The notes: generated from the sequence alone by a model not told the origin. 64,000 bases of DNA from Opisthocomus hoazin (GCF_030867145.1 NC_134415.1:11014417-11078416); one strand, 5' to 3'. Numbered from the stretch's first letter, positions 25,001-39,613 are shown. Program-made: numbers and translations.

Positions 25001-27978
25001 ATCTGCTGAGCATCACTGGCAGCTATTTTAACTGCACAAGCCGCCTAGAGAAGTGGGATTAATTTATAATGGAGCTCAGTGCAAACTGCATGATGCTGAC
25101 CACGGTGCAGCCCTGGAGGTTTCTCACCTGCAGTGCAGGAGCCTAGAAAGGCTCCAAAACTCTCTTACATTTGTACCAACGCAAGGGGCCACTTCTGTGC
25201 TAGATATAGAGGAAACACAATATTGCTTTTCCCCAAATTTTGACCTTTGTCTCTCAAATATTGATATTTTCAGGGTGACCACCAAATACTGTCTCTTCCG
25301 TCAGGAGAAATAACAGGGGTAAGAATGCTGAGTGACTGACTTTCCTGACTCTCTGCAATTAAAATCTCATTTGCAGTACTGTTATTACTCTTTTTTTTCC
25401 ATTTTATTTATTTTTGGGGGTATTAAACTGTTCAAGTAAAATGTTAGAAGGTAACTCTGAAGCATACCTTTATCAGTAAACAGTACAGGTGCAATTTTCA
25501 TTTAAATTTATCAAATTAGACAGTGAGATGACAATCTTCTACAGAAATGAAATATATGGTCAAGAGTGTCTGTAAATTAGCAGCCATTCATCCTTATTCT
25601 TCAGTGCACTGTGCAATCTTCTGCATAAAATTAGAAGATTTCTCTTTCAGAGAGATCCAAGCATTTGATTTACTTTATAAAACATTTTAAAGGAGACATA
25701 ATTTACAATGCTTTACCATAATTTTTGATTCAATCTAGGGAAAAAACATTATTTTTGGAGTATATAATATCTGTTTAATGTATATATATTGCTCTGGTTG
25801 GGCCTGGCAAGAAAAGATCTCTATAAATCAACAATAAAAGGGTGACATTTAGAAACTGCAAATCTGAAAGAGAAATATGTTGCTGCGCTATTAAGGAGCT
25901 ATACTAGCTGCCAACTCCTACAAAAACTGGAAGGTTGCCACTCCACACGCTTAGTGTCGTACAAGCATTGAAACAACTGACATTGCTGTTACAAAGATCA
26001 TTGAAAGTGTCTCTTCTCTCTGTATTTAACTGTGTACAAGACCACCAAGGCCTTAGGCAACAAGGAGACCACCCTAATCCTTGAGACCCTTTAAAATACA
26101 AAACAGATATCATATGTAAAAACTGAAAGGAATGAACAAATCCCATAAGTGAAGCTCATCCAAATAAATTAGGAAGTCCAGTCCTGAACCAACTGCCAAA
26201 ATTTCTGTAATGAAGAGGCTGATCGAGTCTTTACATGCCCCTGCTTTCATCTGGCATGGCCATAATTCTCCTTTTCAGTTAGCTGTGCGTTCAAATTATA
26301 AAAGATACTCATGGCTTTGTCATGAGGTAGACGTCTTCTCACCATGCGCAATATACTTTGAGCATTTGGGAAATACCTGATTGATGTTTATCATATTGGG
26401 CATCTCCTTTATGTGATGGACATGGAAAAACTCAACTCCACGATTAAATAGATGGCTATGTAGAGCAAAATTAAACAGGCAGCAAAGTAATCTACAGCTC
26501 TCCCCCTCTCATTTTCTGTTCCCCATGGTGCTTGAGAAAATGACTCAAAGCCAAATATTTCTTTGGGCTTTGCTGCTGAACAGACTGTTCCTATCTAAGG
26601 AATACAAACTTGACAGCTGCTTTTGGTGCCATCCCTTCGTTTGCTCTCTTGGCAATCTGCTCTGCCTTGTAATATCCTGTGGAAGAAAGAAGGAAGGAAA
26701 CGAGGGATTACTCATGGCTGTGGGCTAGAAAAGCAATAGCAGTCGCAAAGTGCTTTTGCATGATCAATCTATTAGACACTTCTGTTAGCAGATTTCACTT
26801 GATTGAAAGTCTGCTTGGGTCAGGTCTTCTCCCAGCCAGTCTTTTGAAACTCTTCTGAAGACAAAAAAGGTGCCGAGATGTGATTCCGGTCAGAAAGGAG
26901 CCCTTTCTGTCTTGACTGTGACTGGTTTTTACTACCTCCCTCAGTCCTTATACTACTCAGGTGTGCTCTGAAAAATAATTTTACACAGTTACTTTTTAAT
27001 ATCCATTGAGATTACACAGATCTCTTGTTCAGCATATTTTCGTTCTCACTAGCATTGGTCAGAGTGTGTTAATTCTGTTTCATGGAAAATGCAGAGATTT
27101 TGATCCTAGAGTGAAACCAAAAGACAAGATATGTAGATATGTCTGGAGATATGTTTAGAGAACTGTGGGGGAGCAGGAAGAAAGGCAAGACAGTGAGAGT
27201 GATTAGTGCTATCTGAGGATATTCATTGACGTTGAAATCGGAGAAGTCTCTTGGATATCAGATTCAGAATTCAGAATAAAAAAAATAATCTCACTTTTGC
27301 ATATGGAAGGGAAGAAGAAGACGTGCCTGCTTTCACCATGGGACATTAGTTGCATACCCGCTTCTGTCTCCTCCTGGTCCTAGCTTCACCCTAACCATTC
27401 TGAGACCCATCAGTCTCCTGCTCTCCCCAATGAAATCTTCTCAGAAGATTTTCTTGTAAAGCTCCCTATCATTTCTAGTTATTCCTGATATAATTTCTTC
27501 CATGCCATATCCTAATCTGGTATTTGCATGGATGTTGCCAGGTCATTTCTTTGTCATCAGGGGAACACAGTCAGTCTTGTAAAATCTCAGGCCAACATCA
27601 TACTGTCTATTTTTAGCTCTGCTATATAAGAAAAGCACAGAGGAGTTGATTCTGGCACTTCTGTGAGATTCATGCATGGTCACCAGTTTAACAACTTTAT
27701 TTTTACCTACCCAGGGAATCACATGAAATCATGATGAAATAATTTTTCCTCCCTCTTTCTGTTATTTAGAGAAGAGAGCTCTTTGCTGCAACAGATGTAC
27801 AAAGAGGAGAGGAAAGAGGGAAAGAGAGGACGAGCATGTGCTAAAGGACATAGCCTCATGGACACTGCTGTATACGGTCCTTCTTCTTCTCATCCTCAGC
27901 TGTCCAGGTGTTCTTCCCCCTCCTAATGCTGGATCCAGATCTGCCCAAATGAGGTCCATTTTTAGAGGAACTTTGTCC

Positions 27979-28007
27979 AATTCCCACTTTCGTGGAAAGT
28001 GGGAATT
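27979..28007. repeat. Perfect 13-bp hairpin with 3-nt loop
   Basis: The left arm aattcccactttc (27979-27991) and right arm gaaagtgggaatt (27995-28007) are exact complements around gtg. The outer flanks do not pair. Confidence 0.9.
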
Positions 28008-31000
28008 TTCTCATGGCTCTGTTTGGTACCCTGGCAATATAAAGGGTCCTTGAGGTGTGTGTGAATGTAAACAACACCCTTTAAGGTCCCTTTATACTGT
28101 GTGAAAGGGCTGATGTGTAAATTAGAATCAGACGTAACCGTTTTCAGTCAGGTACAGTATAGCCTGCAGTAACAGGAAGAGAAAACTCCTTCCACTGATT
28201 TTTATTGCCTAGATTCAAAGTAGTGGAAAATGGGATGATGGAAGTGAGAAGTTTGTTTCTTTAATGCTTAATAATTTACAGAAAGATGTGCTTAGTGTGA
28301 TTCAGGGAAACTTCTTACTGATAATCCTTCAGGCTACCTGTCTTTGTGTTCTCCAGACCATAATTTTGTTAATGGGAGGTCAACACCCAATCAAGACTCT
28401 CTGCTGTAGGCACAAATTCTGCTCAAAATGAAAGTGCTTCCTTTCCAGGATGAGAAGATAAGACAGACAATGCGGCAGAGCAGCTGTCAGATCCCTGACC
28501 TGTGTAGCCCCTGCCACACGAACTCAGGACTCTCTCTCCATCCTCAGCAGCAGCAGTGCTTCCTCGGGCATCCCCAGAATAACAGCCTAGCACAAGCTGC
28601 CTGTTTGTCTTGCTTAGGAGTAGCCGCAGCTCCCCAGCGGTGTGTCCTCAGCATCCTTCCCCTGGCTGGGATGTTCAGCAGTGGGGTACTGTTGCCCCTG
28701 TGACATTTCCAAGCAGGTCTGTCTGCATGCTGACCCCTTCTGTGGAAGCCTCTGGCATGGTGATGCTCCCCACCAGGAGGGGCTGTCCAAAGCCTTGTTC
28801 CTGGGCCCCACTCATTTCTAAGCCTGTGTTTTAGGAACATCTGTTATAACGGAGACTCATTTCACAACTCAGCCATTTTCTTTCATGCATTTTACCGCGA
28901 AGCTTTCTGCTGTGGTGCATGGGCATTTGTTGCTGTCGTTGCTGTGCTCCTCCTCCTGTGTGTGTTCTTACCCAGAGTATCCTTCCACTGAGGTATTTTC
29001 TGAAAATTGTCTGAGTTGTTACTCTGACTCTGTTCCAGTTCAGTGATAAATCTTATCATATGCTTTCCAGGATAGAAAGATACTTTTCTAAAATGTATCT
29101 CTAGGAGATTTCTTTTTATCTGTGTCAAGTAGTTGTGGGTAGCATTTACCTTGTCCCCAGCTCAAAGACAACTAATCACTGTCAGGTTTTTGATTTAGCT
29201 GCTTCACTTTGGTTTGGATGTATCCTACCATTTCTTCCTCAAAATTAAATTTTCAATGTCTTCTTCCAGTATTCTGGTGTTCCTAGCTTTGTGCTTGGAA
29301 ACAAAATTCCAAATAAAAGTAATCTGGGTTCCAGCCAACACTTTTTCAGGGTGACCTGAAAACTCCACTTCTGCAGATTTTCTTCTAAAACCTCTCTGCA
29401 TCTTTGCCAAATTAGCTTGCTTTGAAATGTCTTTACAGCCTTTATCTGCCACTAAGTCCTTCTGCTTATCTGGTTCAGCAGCTCTGACCTCAAAATGCTG
29501 TACTCGAGTCCAGATCCATAAGGTCTCTGTACAAAGCAAACAGTCAAACATATAACACCTTCCCTGATAAACTAAATAGCTGTACAAACTGGAAATGGTT
29601 TTACACCTACACAGTTAAACTGAATGTTTTTAGCTCGCTCTGTATCCTTGACAGAACTAGGTTTGAGGCAAACATTTGGAAGCACTGTGGTAATTCAGGA
29701 AATTTAAAATCCCATTTCCCAAGTAAACCCAAGTCCCACCAGCTCCTCAATTCCTAAGTTGCTTTTGAGAACGGGCTTTAAGTCTCCCAAGCCATCTGTT
29801 GGGCATCTCTGTTGGATCCCAGTGCGCATCACTGTCTAGAGATCCCAAGCTGTGTCAGAGACTAGGGGGGGGGAAAAGTTGATACACTGTGGTCCTCTAT
29901 CTTGGCTGATGTAGGAGGCCAGATGCAGGTGGGCCCTCATACATATGGCTTAACAACATGCAATCCTTGTGCTAATTTGAGTATTTCTACACTGCAATGC
30001 TGGGTAGAAACATGACTGTTTAGACTTCTGAAGAGCTTATTCTCAGTCTTTCTCTCTCAAGACAGGAGCTACAGGCTTTCATTGTTTAACTTCCCATGGC
30101 ATGTTGATGAACCTAGAAGACTTGTTCCAGCCCCATGCCAAATCCTTCCCTCCACCTGTGCCCAGCTACACTCTTGCTCTTAGCTGTTCAGTCTCCTTGC
30201 TGAGAAAATCTGTTACTCCATCTTACAAGGGAAAAGCAGAGAGATTCAGTAGCCTCAGACTGGCTGTGTAATCGTCTGTGACAGTGTCCTTTCTTTATCA
30301 AACACCACATTTGTCTCACTGAACAGCTTTTTGGAAGTACAAAGCCTTTCTGGGAGAACAGAACTAGAGATGTCTACCCATGAGCAAAGCAGCTCTCCTT
30401 TCCTCTTCCAGACTTTCGTAATTTCATTGGTCATATTAGCAATAGTCTATGCAACATTTTTATTCCTTCAGTTTAATTGTTGGAATACATACTTACTTCG
30501 CAAGGAGATTCATGAAATCATTGCCTTTTTATTTACCTTATAGAATGGATCCCAAGGTATTTTGTTACACAGCAAAATAAGACTTTTTGTGTGGCTGACT
30601 CTCACTTTTCAGCCATGACATCTTGAGGGGTGCACTCTTTTGATCAAGGATGACAGGCATCCAGCAGAATTATCTAATTAATTTATGATTTTCTTTGAAC
30701 AAGTCATTTTTGTTGATTGAGTTCCATTGGTACCCACTGGCATCTGGTGAAACTTAGGTAGTTGCCACTTTTTTATTATACTTGCCATGAAAACATTTTC
30801 ATTCAGCTATTTTCCCAGTCACAGAAAGGAAGTTGTATATAGGAAGGCACATGTGAGTTTTCTCGTTTGCCCTGGGGCAAAACAAAATCTCCCTCCTGCC
30901 ACTGGCCCTTTTCTCAAATTCTGTACTCTTTTCTGCCTAAATGACTGCAGTGAGTTCAGGGCAGTACACCTAATCCAAAATCAAACATTATTTTGTCTAC

Positions 31001-33510
31001 TAATACATCTACTCGCGTGCTTCCTCACAGAATAAGGTTAGCTTGCTCCCACTGATCCTCCTTATTTTATTTTGCTGATCCTTCCACCTATTAGCTGCTG
31101 AATATTCTGCCTGGCATTTTGATTCCCTGACACTGAATCAGGGAAGAAAAGGGGAGGCAGGATTAAAGGAGGAGGGGACAGATTTTCTGCTTCATCGATG
31201 TTCTCAAAGAGAACAGTAAGTAACCCTTGTGACTGAGGTGCTGGGTGGCTTTCATGCCCGCTGGTTCAGGGGGTCCAGAACAGCTGAATTTAGAGAGAAA
31301 GCTGAGGGTGTTTATGAATTACATTGACTTTCTGCATGGTCCTGGCCTTCTGTCAGCCCAGGAGTGGGGAGAGCAGTGGTTCCATGCCAGAACTGCAAGG
31401 CACCCTAAATTAGAAACTAAATGAGGGACAAGGTGGCTGGTGATACCAGCACTCCACACGCTGCGCTGGAGGAGTCCTGTTGGAAAGAGCCCAGTCTCCC
31501 TACAAGTGACATCCTGGGAGCCTGGCATCATGTTAGCTCTTGGACACAGGAAAGCTCTTTCTTCATGAAGGCTAATCACAAATTTCCTTCCTCCAGGGCT
31601 AGAATCTAAAATAAACTCATGTATACGTAAATTGATCTGGCTGCTGAAGACAGAAGAATGGAAAATCAATGGTGGTGTGTGCTTCAGCCCTCTTCTTGAG
31701 TTTTTCCATGTGCTCCAAGGTGCTCCTCTGCCCCACCGGCTGTGGCCAGAGAGGATGGTGACAGCTGGCCAGAAGGGTGGGCAGGGGGTGAGCACTGGTG
31801 GACCCGCCTGCACATGTACAGGCTTACTATAACCATGTAATTTTAAATACATACTGATGGACACAAATCTTAATCTGAGAGTATTTATTCAGCTACATCC
31901 TCTTCTTGCCCCCATGAAACAGTACAATGCAATTGATTATGTAGCCTGAAAGCAAGCAACAGAAGCCATGTTCTCAGAAAAGAAATACTGAAAAACTGCA
32001 CAATTCACTTTAAAAGATTATACAAAACAAAGGGCATCATTACTGTCAGATCTAGCCCCAGTACAATGGTTGACCTGTTCACTAGTGACAGAGTGATATT
32101 TAACATGCTACAAATAACAGAGTGGTCAGCAGACAGGAATTATAAGGCATAAGAAAAACATGGACTAGACCTCCTCAGCATTTTAAAAATACATGTTGCA
32201 GTATGTCAGCTGGGTATTTTTATCTCCACCCCATCATAAAGTGAAGCCTTCCTCTTCCTCTGCATGGTATCTCTAGGAGCAGCCCACTGTGAAAGACTTG
32301 ACTTCGCTGTCAGATGCAGGACATTGCTGAAGGAAACCAGCAAACCCTGAACAATACTCACTGCTTAGCTTCTTATGTCGAAATGCTTTTATGTCTTTGA
32401 CATTTGCCTGCATTTCTAGTCTGAACAGGAATAAAGGTAACTGGACAAGAAAGGATGGTCAGCATCCAAGCCACGTGTTCATGCAAGCAAGTGGTAACTG
32501 ACAAAGGTTTCCCTGAGGAATTACTATTCATAAGCCAAAATGATGACTACAACAGCGTGGTTGATATACAATACCACCTTGGCAAAGAGCACCCTAGCTG
32601 AGTTGTATGGAAGAACAAGCAGGTATCTAATAAGAAAGCAAAACTGTTATCTGTATAATTTTGATATGCAATGCTTTTCATTACCCCAACAGTCACAATT
32701 TAATATTCCTCTAGTTTCATTCCTTTAGCCTAACTAGCGAATAGGTGGCTCACACCCCCAGCTGTCTTTGAGCTCCTACCCATACTGATGGCATTCTTCA
32801 CCCTCTAATTTCTACAGAGCAGGATTTGTTTTTCTGTACTGTAAGTTAGCATTTGAGATCTTCAACATGAATCACAAGTAGGGAAGCAGTTAGCCTAATT
32901 AAAATTAGAGAAGCAAAAAAGGCACCATTCACCATTTTTTCATATGGTGAAACTAGCCACTGGTCAAGTACTGACATGAATCCCCTATCCAAATAATTAC
33001 AACACATTGGGGAGCAGAAAGGAGAAGGATAAAGGAGGCAAAGAGAAAAGGTTTGTACCAAAGGCCAGTTTTGAAGCAATTTAAGATTTAGCTCATTCAT
33101 GGTATGCCTTGTTTTTGAAGTAGATGCTTTCTGTACGCTCAGACTAACAGGCACCTGCCTCAGGCTTCTGCCTACGTGGGCGTTCAGCTCTGTCACCTCC
33201 ATCAAAAGATGTTCTCATTAGTTTGTTGATACCCCGTTGGCTCGGGTTCTGACCACACAGCTGTCAGTGAGGCATCTCCTAAGAGCTTTTAAAGGTTTAA
33301 TGCATTTTTGATCTGAACAACAAGTGCATGTTAGCAGAAGCAGTGATTAGCATTTTTAGGATCCAAAACATGAATTCTTATATAAAATATCTAATATAGT
33401 ACAGTAACTCAACAGATAAAGCTCCTTAACTAAGGCCCATGTTCTACACCAGCAGTTTTCCTTTGCACTCTGTCTGGGTACCTCTGTTTTTCCTTTCATT
33501 CTGCACATAC

Positions 33511-33718
33511 AGAATCACAGAATGTTCGGGGTTGGAAGGGACCTCTGTGGGTCATCTGGTCCAACCCCCCTGCCAAAGCAGGGACTCCTACAGCAGGCTG
33601 CACAAGACCTTGTCCAGGCGGGTCTTGAATATCTCCAGAGAGGGAGACTCCACAACCTCCCTGGGCAGTCTGTTCCAGTGCTCCGTCACCCTCAGAGGGA
33701 AGAAGTTCTTGCTCATGT
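33511..33718 (-). mobile_element. CR1 LINE fragment (3' end, 5'-truncated)
   Basis: On the minus strand this is the last 208 bases of a CR1 non-LTR retrotransposon. It covers the C-terminal reverse-transcriptase ORF and the short 3' tail (plus strand begins agaatcacagaatg, then gttggaagggacctctgtgg). Its plus strand is nearly the same as the matching parts of the copies at 39614 and 44981. The severe 5' truncation is normal for target-primed reverse transcription. A possible 7-bp flanking duplication (cacatac at 33504-33510 and 33723-33729) lies in CA-rich sequence, so it may be chance. Confidence 0.92.
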
Positions 33719-36700
33719 AATACACATACATACACAGTCAGGTGCACATACTCCCTGATATTTACCATCCACTTTGAGACTGAACCATATCAAAGCCTGA
33801 AGAACTTTTTAATAGTATGGCTATCTAGATCAGTGTACACGAGAGCATTTGGGGGACTATTCTGAGCTCTTAGGATAGGAACACTCCTTCAGTGTGCTAC
33901 TAGTATCACCTTTGCTAAGCAAAATTAGGATTTTATGAATGATATGCAGGTAACATGCCACTAGAAGTTATTTCATATTATGTAGCATCACAGTTAATAA
34001 ACTCCTAGTACAACATGGCAACAATATGCAGCTGATCACAATACATCAAAAATCAAAGATTTCTGCAAAACTGGACATTTTCATCTCCTATTGGAAATAT
34101 GACTATGACTTTTCAATATGCTAATCCGAGTCACACAAGTTAATCTTGCCAAAGGCTTTTAACAAGCTTCTTTAGTCATTTAGAAATATGCCTGGTGAGT
34201 TCTGCTTAGGTTATGCAAAAACAACCAATACAGGTTCATTAAAGCTTCTACTTGAAAGAAGCAGAAACTTTTTTTAAAAAAAAGTTTGCTAAAACTGGAA
34301 CAGTATTGTAACTATTATCTACTGCCTGAATAGAAGTTTGGGACAAAGTGTTGCTTTAGCTTCTGCATCCCCTAACTGTTCATATATCTGTCTGCGATTT
34401 TCTATCCTAAATCTGTCCATTTGCATCAGAATTTTCCCTTAAAAATCACATTGCTTCAGGTTTTTTTTCTCATGTCCTCTATTGTGTGGATGCTCTCCTG
34501 TTCTGTTCTTTATTTTCTTTTTTCCTGCCTTTCTGTGGCCAGTTCTCCCCTTGTCCATTCCTATTTACTATTATGGATACATATATTCCCTACACAGCAC
34601 CAGAATTACTTATCAGGTGGGAAAAGCAGGGTTTCATATGAAAGAGAAGTGGGGAAGCAGACAGATCTGCTTTTATTGTCTTTTTCCATTTCTCTTCCAA
34701 TTTCTACTCATAAAAATGGTGCCAGAAAAATCCCAATAGCATACTAGTCTATTGAAAAAGAGGTTTGCCAGTCAGCCTGCACAATCATTTGTTAGTTGTC
34801 AAGATGGAAAAGGCATCTTCAGAGGATCTAAGTGAAGTCTTCCAGCAGTGACCCAGCACTGAAGGAAGTCTGATCCTTCTCCTTTGAAATCCACAAGCAA
34901 GATCATTAAAGTGTTTGCCATCATTTTTTAATTTCTTTTTCTCCCATCCTCTGATTCTCTAGCTTTCACACTTGCCTTTTTCGCTGACCTCTGCTTCTCT
35001 CCTTTGATCATTATCCTCAAACCAATCTTTTTCAAGACTCCTTCATTCTTCAGCACCTACTGAAGCAAATTCCTTTCTCCCTTACTGCCTGCTGAAAGTC
35101 ACTTTCCCACTCTCCCACTTAGCTGGGGCCATGCCAGGAGACAGCGTTGTAGATATAAACCCCAGTGGGTGTCTCTATTGGAGCAACAAGAGTCACCTGC
35201 TGAGAAACAGATTTCTTAATGGCTCCACTGGAAATGTGACTGGCCTCTCTGCAGCAAGCCTTACACCGGTCGTGTCTCCAGGGTGTACAAACAAGGCCAC
35301 AGCCTCTTTTAAAACCAGTAAGGAACTCTGGGATCAGATGCTTGGATTTAAAAAGGGAACCTTTTGATATTATATACGAAAAGCATGCATCCCACTGGGG
35401 AAAGCACGCAGCACACCCAGCTGTGGCAGTGAGCAGCATTCCTGGTATTGCTAGATTTTGAAGGCCACATTTGAAGTTTCATATTGCTTTCTCTTATCTC
35501 CTGTGAACTCCAGTTGGATGTGTGTTACTGCGGAGATTATGTCTACAGGGCAACCTCCCTCAAAAACAGCAGAGCCACTAGCTTGTATATATGCCACTCT
35601 CTTACATTACTTTATTACAAGGACAAGTGTTTTAAATTTTACAGTGGTTATTTAGCACAGCAGGGATTGCAGGACTGCACACCAGTTTATGGTGCTATCA
35701 TTGATATACACTTTGGGGTACATTAATCTTAATTAGAAACACTCCAAAGAATAGTTTGGCTCAATGTATGTCATTTCCCAGTAACTGTCCCAGTGTACCA
35801 AACAGCTATGGCCTCAGAGAGCACTTATCTTAAACACAAGAAAGGATCAGTTACACTATGCAGATTGCAACCAGTTGTACCTCATAAATATGGATATTTT
35901 CTTTTCTGTAAAATGGAGAATGAGAACTCCAGCCCTCTTTGTTTATGCACTAGTGCTCAGCAAAGCCTTTGAAAACTGACTGAAGCAAGAGTGAGGAGGA
36001 GTAGGAGCTGAGTTCTTGATGGGTATCGGCCCTCAGCCTGCTCCCACTGTGGCTGCAAAGGGAAGAGTGTACCCATAAGCACTGAGTTATGCTGTGCTTG
36101 CCTGTGGCAGAAACCAGGGTAAGCCCCGGCTGCCCGATGAGGAACCCTCAGCTCTCTCCATGTGTGGGAGTCCCCCCAGCCACTAAAAAGCAGCAGCACG
36201 TGCTTAGAACAGCACGCGTCAGCGCCTGGCATGGCTGGGGGGACAACTGCTGCAGGATCAGCTGCTCGGAGCACAGGGTTGAAAACCGCACTTTCCAGCA
36301 CCAGCTTTGACTCAGATTTTTCTCTCTGGTTTCAGACAAGCGAGCTGACCTTGCTGGCTCAGTATCTGTGCTGCCCTCTTTCCCAGGCGAGCATGAGAAT
36401 TAGCCTTTTGTAAAGCACTTGAGAGACTTAAAGTGCCCCGTAAGTGTTATGGCCTGAATTCCTGGTTACATCCAGGCCCTTTTTCAGTGCTTCAAGGCCC
36501 CTTTATGCTGCCAATGATGTAAAGGTGCTTTATCTAAGTAACAGTTGGTCCCCACGTATCTGGGACACTCTGTTGTATCCCTGACACCTGTTATTGGAAA
36601 GTATCACCATCAGGGATTCGGCTTCTAATGCAAGCATCCCCCAGCTTCTCTGTGTTGGTGTGGCCCAATTACCAAATATGGTCTCTTCCCACTGACACCT

Positions 36701-39613
36701 TTTCTGCAAGAAATACAGCAGCACAATCCATCTTCAAAGTCAAAGCCTATTAAATGAAAACGTCTCAAGCTCCCAATCATGGGCTTGAAAACGTTCAGCT
36801 CAGAGTGTCCATTTCCACCTCCTACTGTAAAAGCAGCAGCATTTTTTTCCCAGTGACTAGATTTGCTGCCATGGTTACAGCTTCACACAGAGTAGGGTCA
36901 CCTTCCCTTTCAAGAAAAATCAATGAAAGATTTCATTTTCACTAGCTCCATTATTCCCCATACCAGTCACTTTTTACACCAGTTTTTATTGCCTTAATGT
37001 TCCATTCTCTGAAATGAAGAAGTAGACGTGTTGTCAACAAACAGTGGGATGGAGAAGAGGGAAGTAGCTGTCAGGTTGATAAATAGATATAACCACTGAT
37101 TTATTAAACAGCTCTGCACATTAATGAAACCTTCAAGCAACATTTCGTATTCTCCCCTTCCTTTCCCTTGCACTTGTAAGCTTGCAGCTATCATGGAGTT
37201 TAGTACTTCTAAGAGGAGGAGCTTTTTTGATAATTAAACTTGGAGTTTTTATGCTAAGACAAACCTTTCAAAATCTGTCACTGTAATCTACCTCTCCTGT
37301 CCTTGACAGCTCTGTGACTCCCACCACACTTAATTGCACAGGACAAACGTGCAAATTCAAAACCTGTCTATCTTTTTCTAGCTCTTTTTACTGAAACATG
37401 TTTTCCTAACACACCAAGATCACCCACAAAAGTGACCATAAAACCACTTTTTGTACAACTTCCCTCTGATTCAGAGGAAAGAAGAGGACAAAGCGTGGAG
37501 GCGACTGAGAAGCCACACTTTAAAGCATGTTTTCAAATGCTATTAACCTGAGGATGGCATTAGGGACTTCCAATGCCTTTAAGACTGTATTAGCTTTCTT
37601 TCACATAAGAATTCATTAATGAAGTGGGATCCTTTCACTACAGATCTCAAGTGGGTTTATATTACCTCAGCCACACGAAATTACAAAATGAGTTAGGACC
37701 TGATCGCAATAAGCTTAGTGACTCTATTCCCAAGGTAACATTTCTGAGTAAGCCTTTGTATCATCAAAGCAGTCACCAACTGATGCACAAATGTTTCAGA
37801 GAAGGTTGCTACCCTGGGACAGGCTGCAAAGTGCTGGACATTTTGAAAACCTGTCGATTTTTAAGCATGTGTCCCATGGAAGGTGCCACGCAGGCACTAA
37901 CAGGCTCTTTCTGCAGCAGAGCAGAGCGAGTAGGTCCCCCACATCAGCAGCATCATTCCGGGTTGAGGCAAAAGGGGATGTGGAGAATGGCAGAACTGCT
38001 TAGAGGCACCAAAATGCCTGTGAACCTGGTGCCTATTTTGCCTTATAGAAGTCCTGGAAAGCCACTGAGGGCACATGCTACTTGCTGCCAAAGGGTAATG
38101 TAGAATGGGAGGTATGGAAGGGGGCAGGAGGAGGACAGGTAAAGGAGCGGGTGGAGAAGGAGAAAGAGAGGGAAACCAAGACCCACCAGTTGCTGTTGAC
38201 TCACCTCCTGATCACCCAGCAGCGGCAGGAGAGACAAAATGGTCTCTCCACACCCTTCCCCAAGCTCTGGATCCTATCTCTGTCCCTTCTGCCACCTTTG
38301 CTTCCCATGACATGAGCAATCAGGTCTCTGCTTATAGTGCTTTGTGCTTAGAATTTCAAAATGTGGATTTAGCTATGCTGCTGAGCAGCACCAAGTTAGT
38401 TCGGTGGGGAAAATTCACTCTGCAGGCCACTTCAATTTATGACACCTCTGATGCAGCTGACAGCAAAATGCTACCTGTGAAGGCTTTATAACATCTCTCC
38501 ACTGACAGCTGACAGCCCATTTGTCTTGGTTTAGCTTCCACACTTGCTTGACAGAAAAGAGTTGAGGGAATACCACTCTACCACGGATTTAAGATGGCAA
38601 AAAGTGCAAAAAACAGTTTCTTAATACTGTAACCCTGAGTCAGGCAGCTCTTTCTCCCCACAGGATACTTTCACAATTGGGAGTGAAGAAACAGATTAAA
38701 CTTCCAGCTGTTTTGTCACGGAAACTGAAGGGTGCGTTCCCTGAACTAAATGCTGGCATCTTCATTAGTCTTTCGTAGCTGAAGATGACCCTATAAAGCT
38801 AAATGCAGAGTGACTGTAGGTTGACACTGAGATGAAAAGGAACACATCATTCCCTCAGACTTGAAGAATCAGATGTTTTGATTGATCTTCCAGTAGACAT
38901 TTTTTAAATAATGACAACAGGAATGAGCCTGCCCCAGTTTTTACCTCTGCAAAATCTGTATTCCACTCGCAAGAATATCTTCTCATATATAACAAGCTGA
39001 ACTCTCAGCATGAGCCCAGAAGGCAAATCTGGCTTTAAAGATGTTTCTTTATGGCTCTTGCAGGTAGCAAGAGGCAATCAAGACTGCAAAAAGTTATTGA
39101 AGTTTCGTAACTGAAAACATGCCTCACTTATTATATTCCTTTTTCAGCTTAAACCTTCCATGCTTCGTCTCTGCCCAAGGTAACTATGGTTTGAGAGTAA
39201 AGTCTTTCCTGACATTTTGCAGTTTGCAAAAGAAATCCAAGAGCAGCAGACACTACTGCTAGTGCCAAAGAGAAAGCATTAACATGGGCGTAAATGGAGA
39301 CAGGAATGGAGGTTCTGGAATGAAGTGGGAGCATTGCGCCCAAAAGCTACGAACCAAATGTGCACCTTTCCTATGTGGTGCAAACAGCATCTGCCAGGAA
39401 AGTGTTGCCATTGCTAGTCACAGGCCACACACAGGACTAGTGAGTTTGCAAGGCCTCGCAAGAAGGATTCTCAGGCTTGCTCTGTCTGAACTTGTCTTGG
39501 CCTCCCTAACATTTTGTTTTCACATGGTTCACTTGGGTTTTTCCAATTACCAAGTCACTGTGGTTAATTTGGTTCACTTTTGCTTTTCTTTGCATAGTAT
39601 AATCAAAGTTCTT
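33719..39613. other. Gene-free stretch between two CR1 fragments
   Basis: No gene recognised. There is an AT-palindrome at 34265-34287 (aaacttttttt / aaaaaaagttt), pyrimidine-rich stretches near 34.4-35.1 kb, and otherwise unique-looking sequence. A 159-codon plus-strand frame at 37624-38103 lacks any recognisable motif. Confidence 0.55.

Larger units (their letters stand above)
22001..33510. other. Gene-poor sequence, no gene recognised
   Basis: No recognisable coding exon or transposon end in about 11.5 kb. There are perfect hairpins at 22021-22052 and 27979-28007. A G8 run lies near 29866-29873. Two open stretches in one minus-strand frame (28892-29587) are separated by in-frame stops; they are treated as a finding because their residue composition is more protein-like than their surroundings. 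The 181-codon minus-strand frame at 31319-31864 has no family resemblance that I can see. Confidence 0.55.

Noticed and set aside
37624-38103. 159-codon plus-strand open frame
   Set aside because: No recognisable motif, domain or splice context. Its length is within chance expectation for a locally GC-richer stretch.
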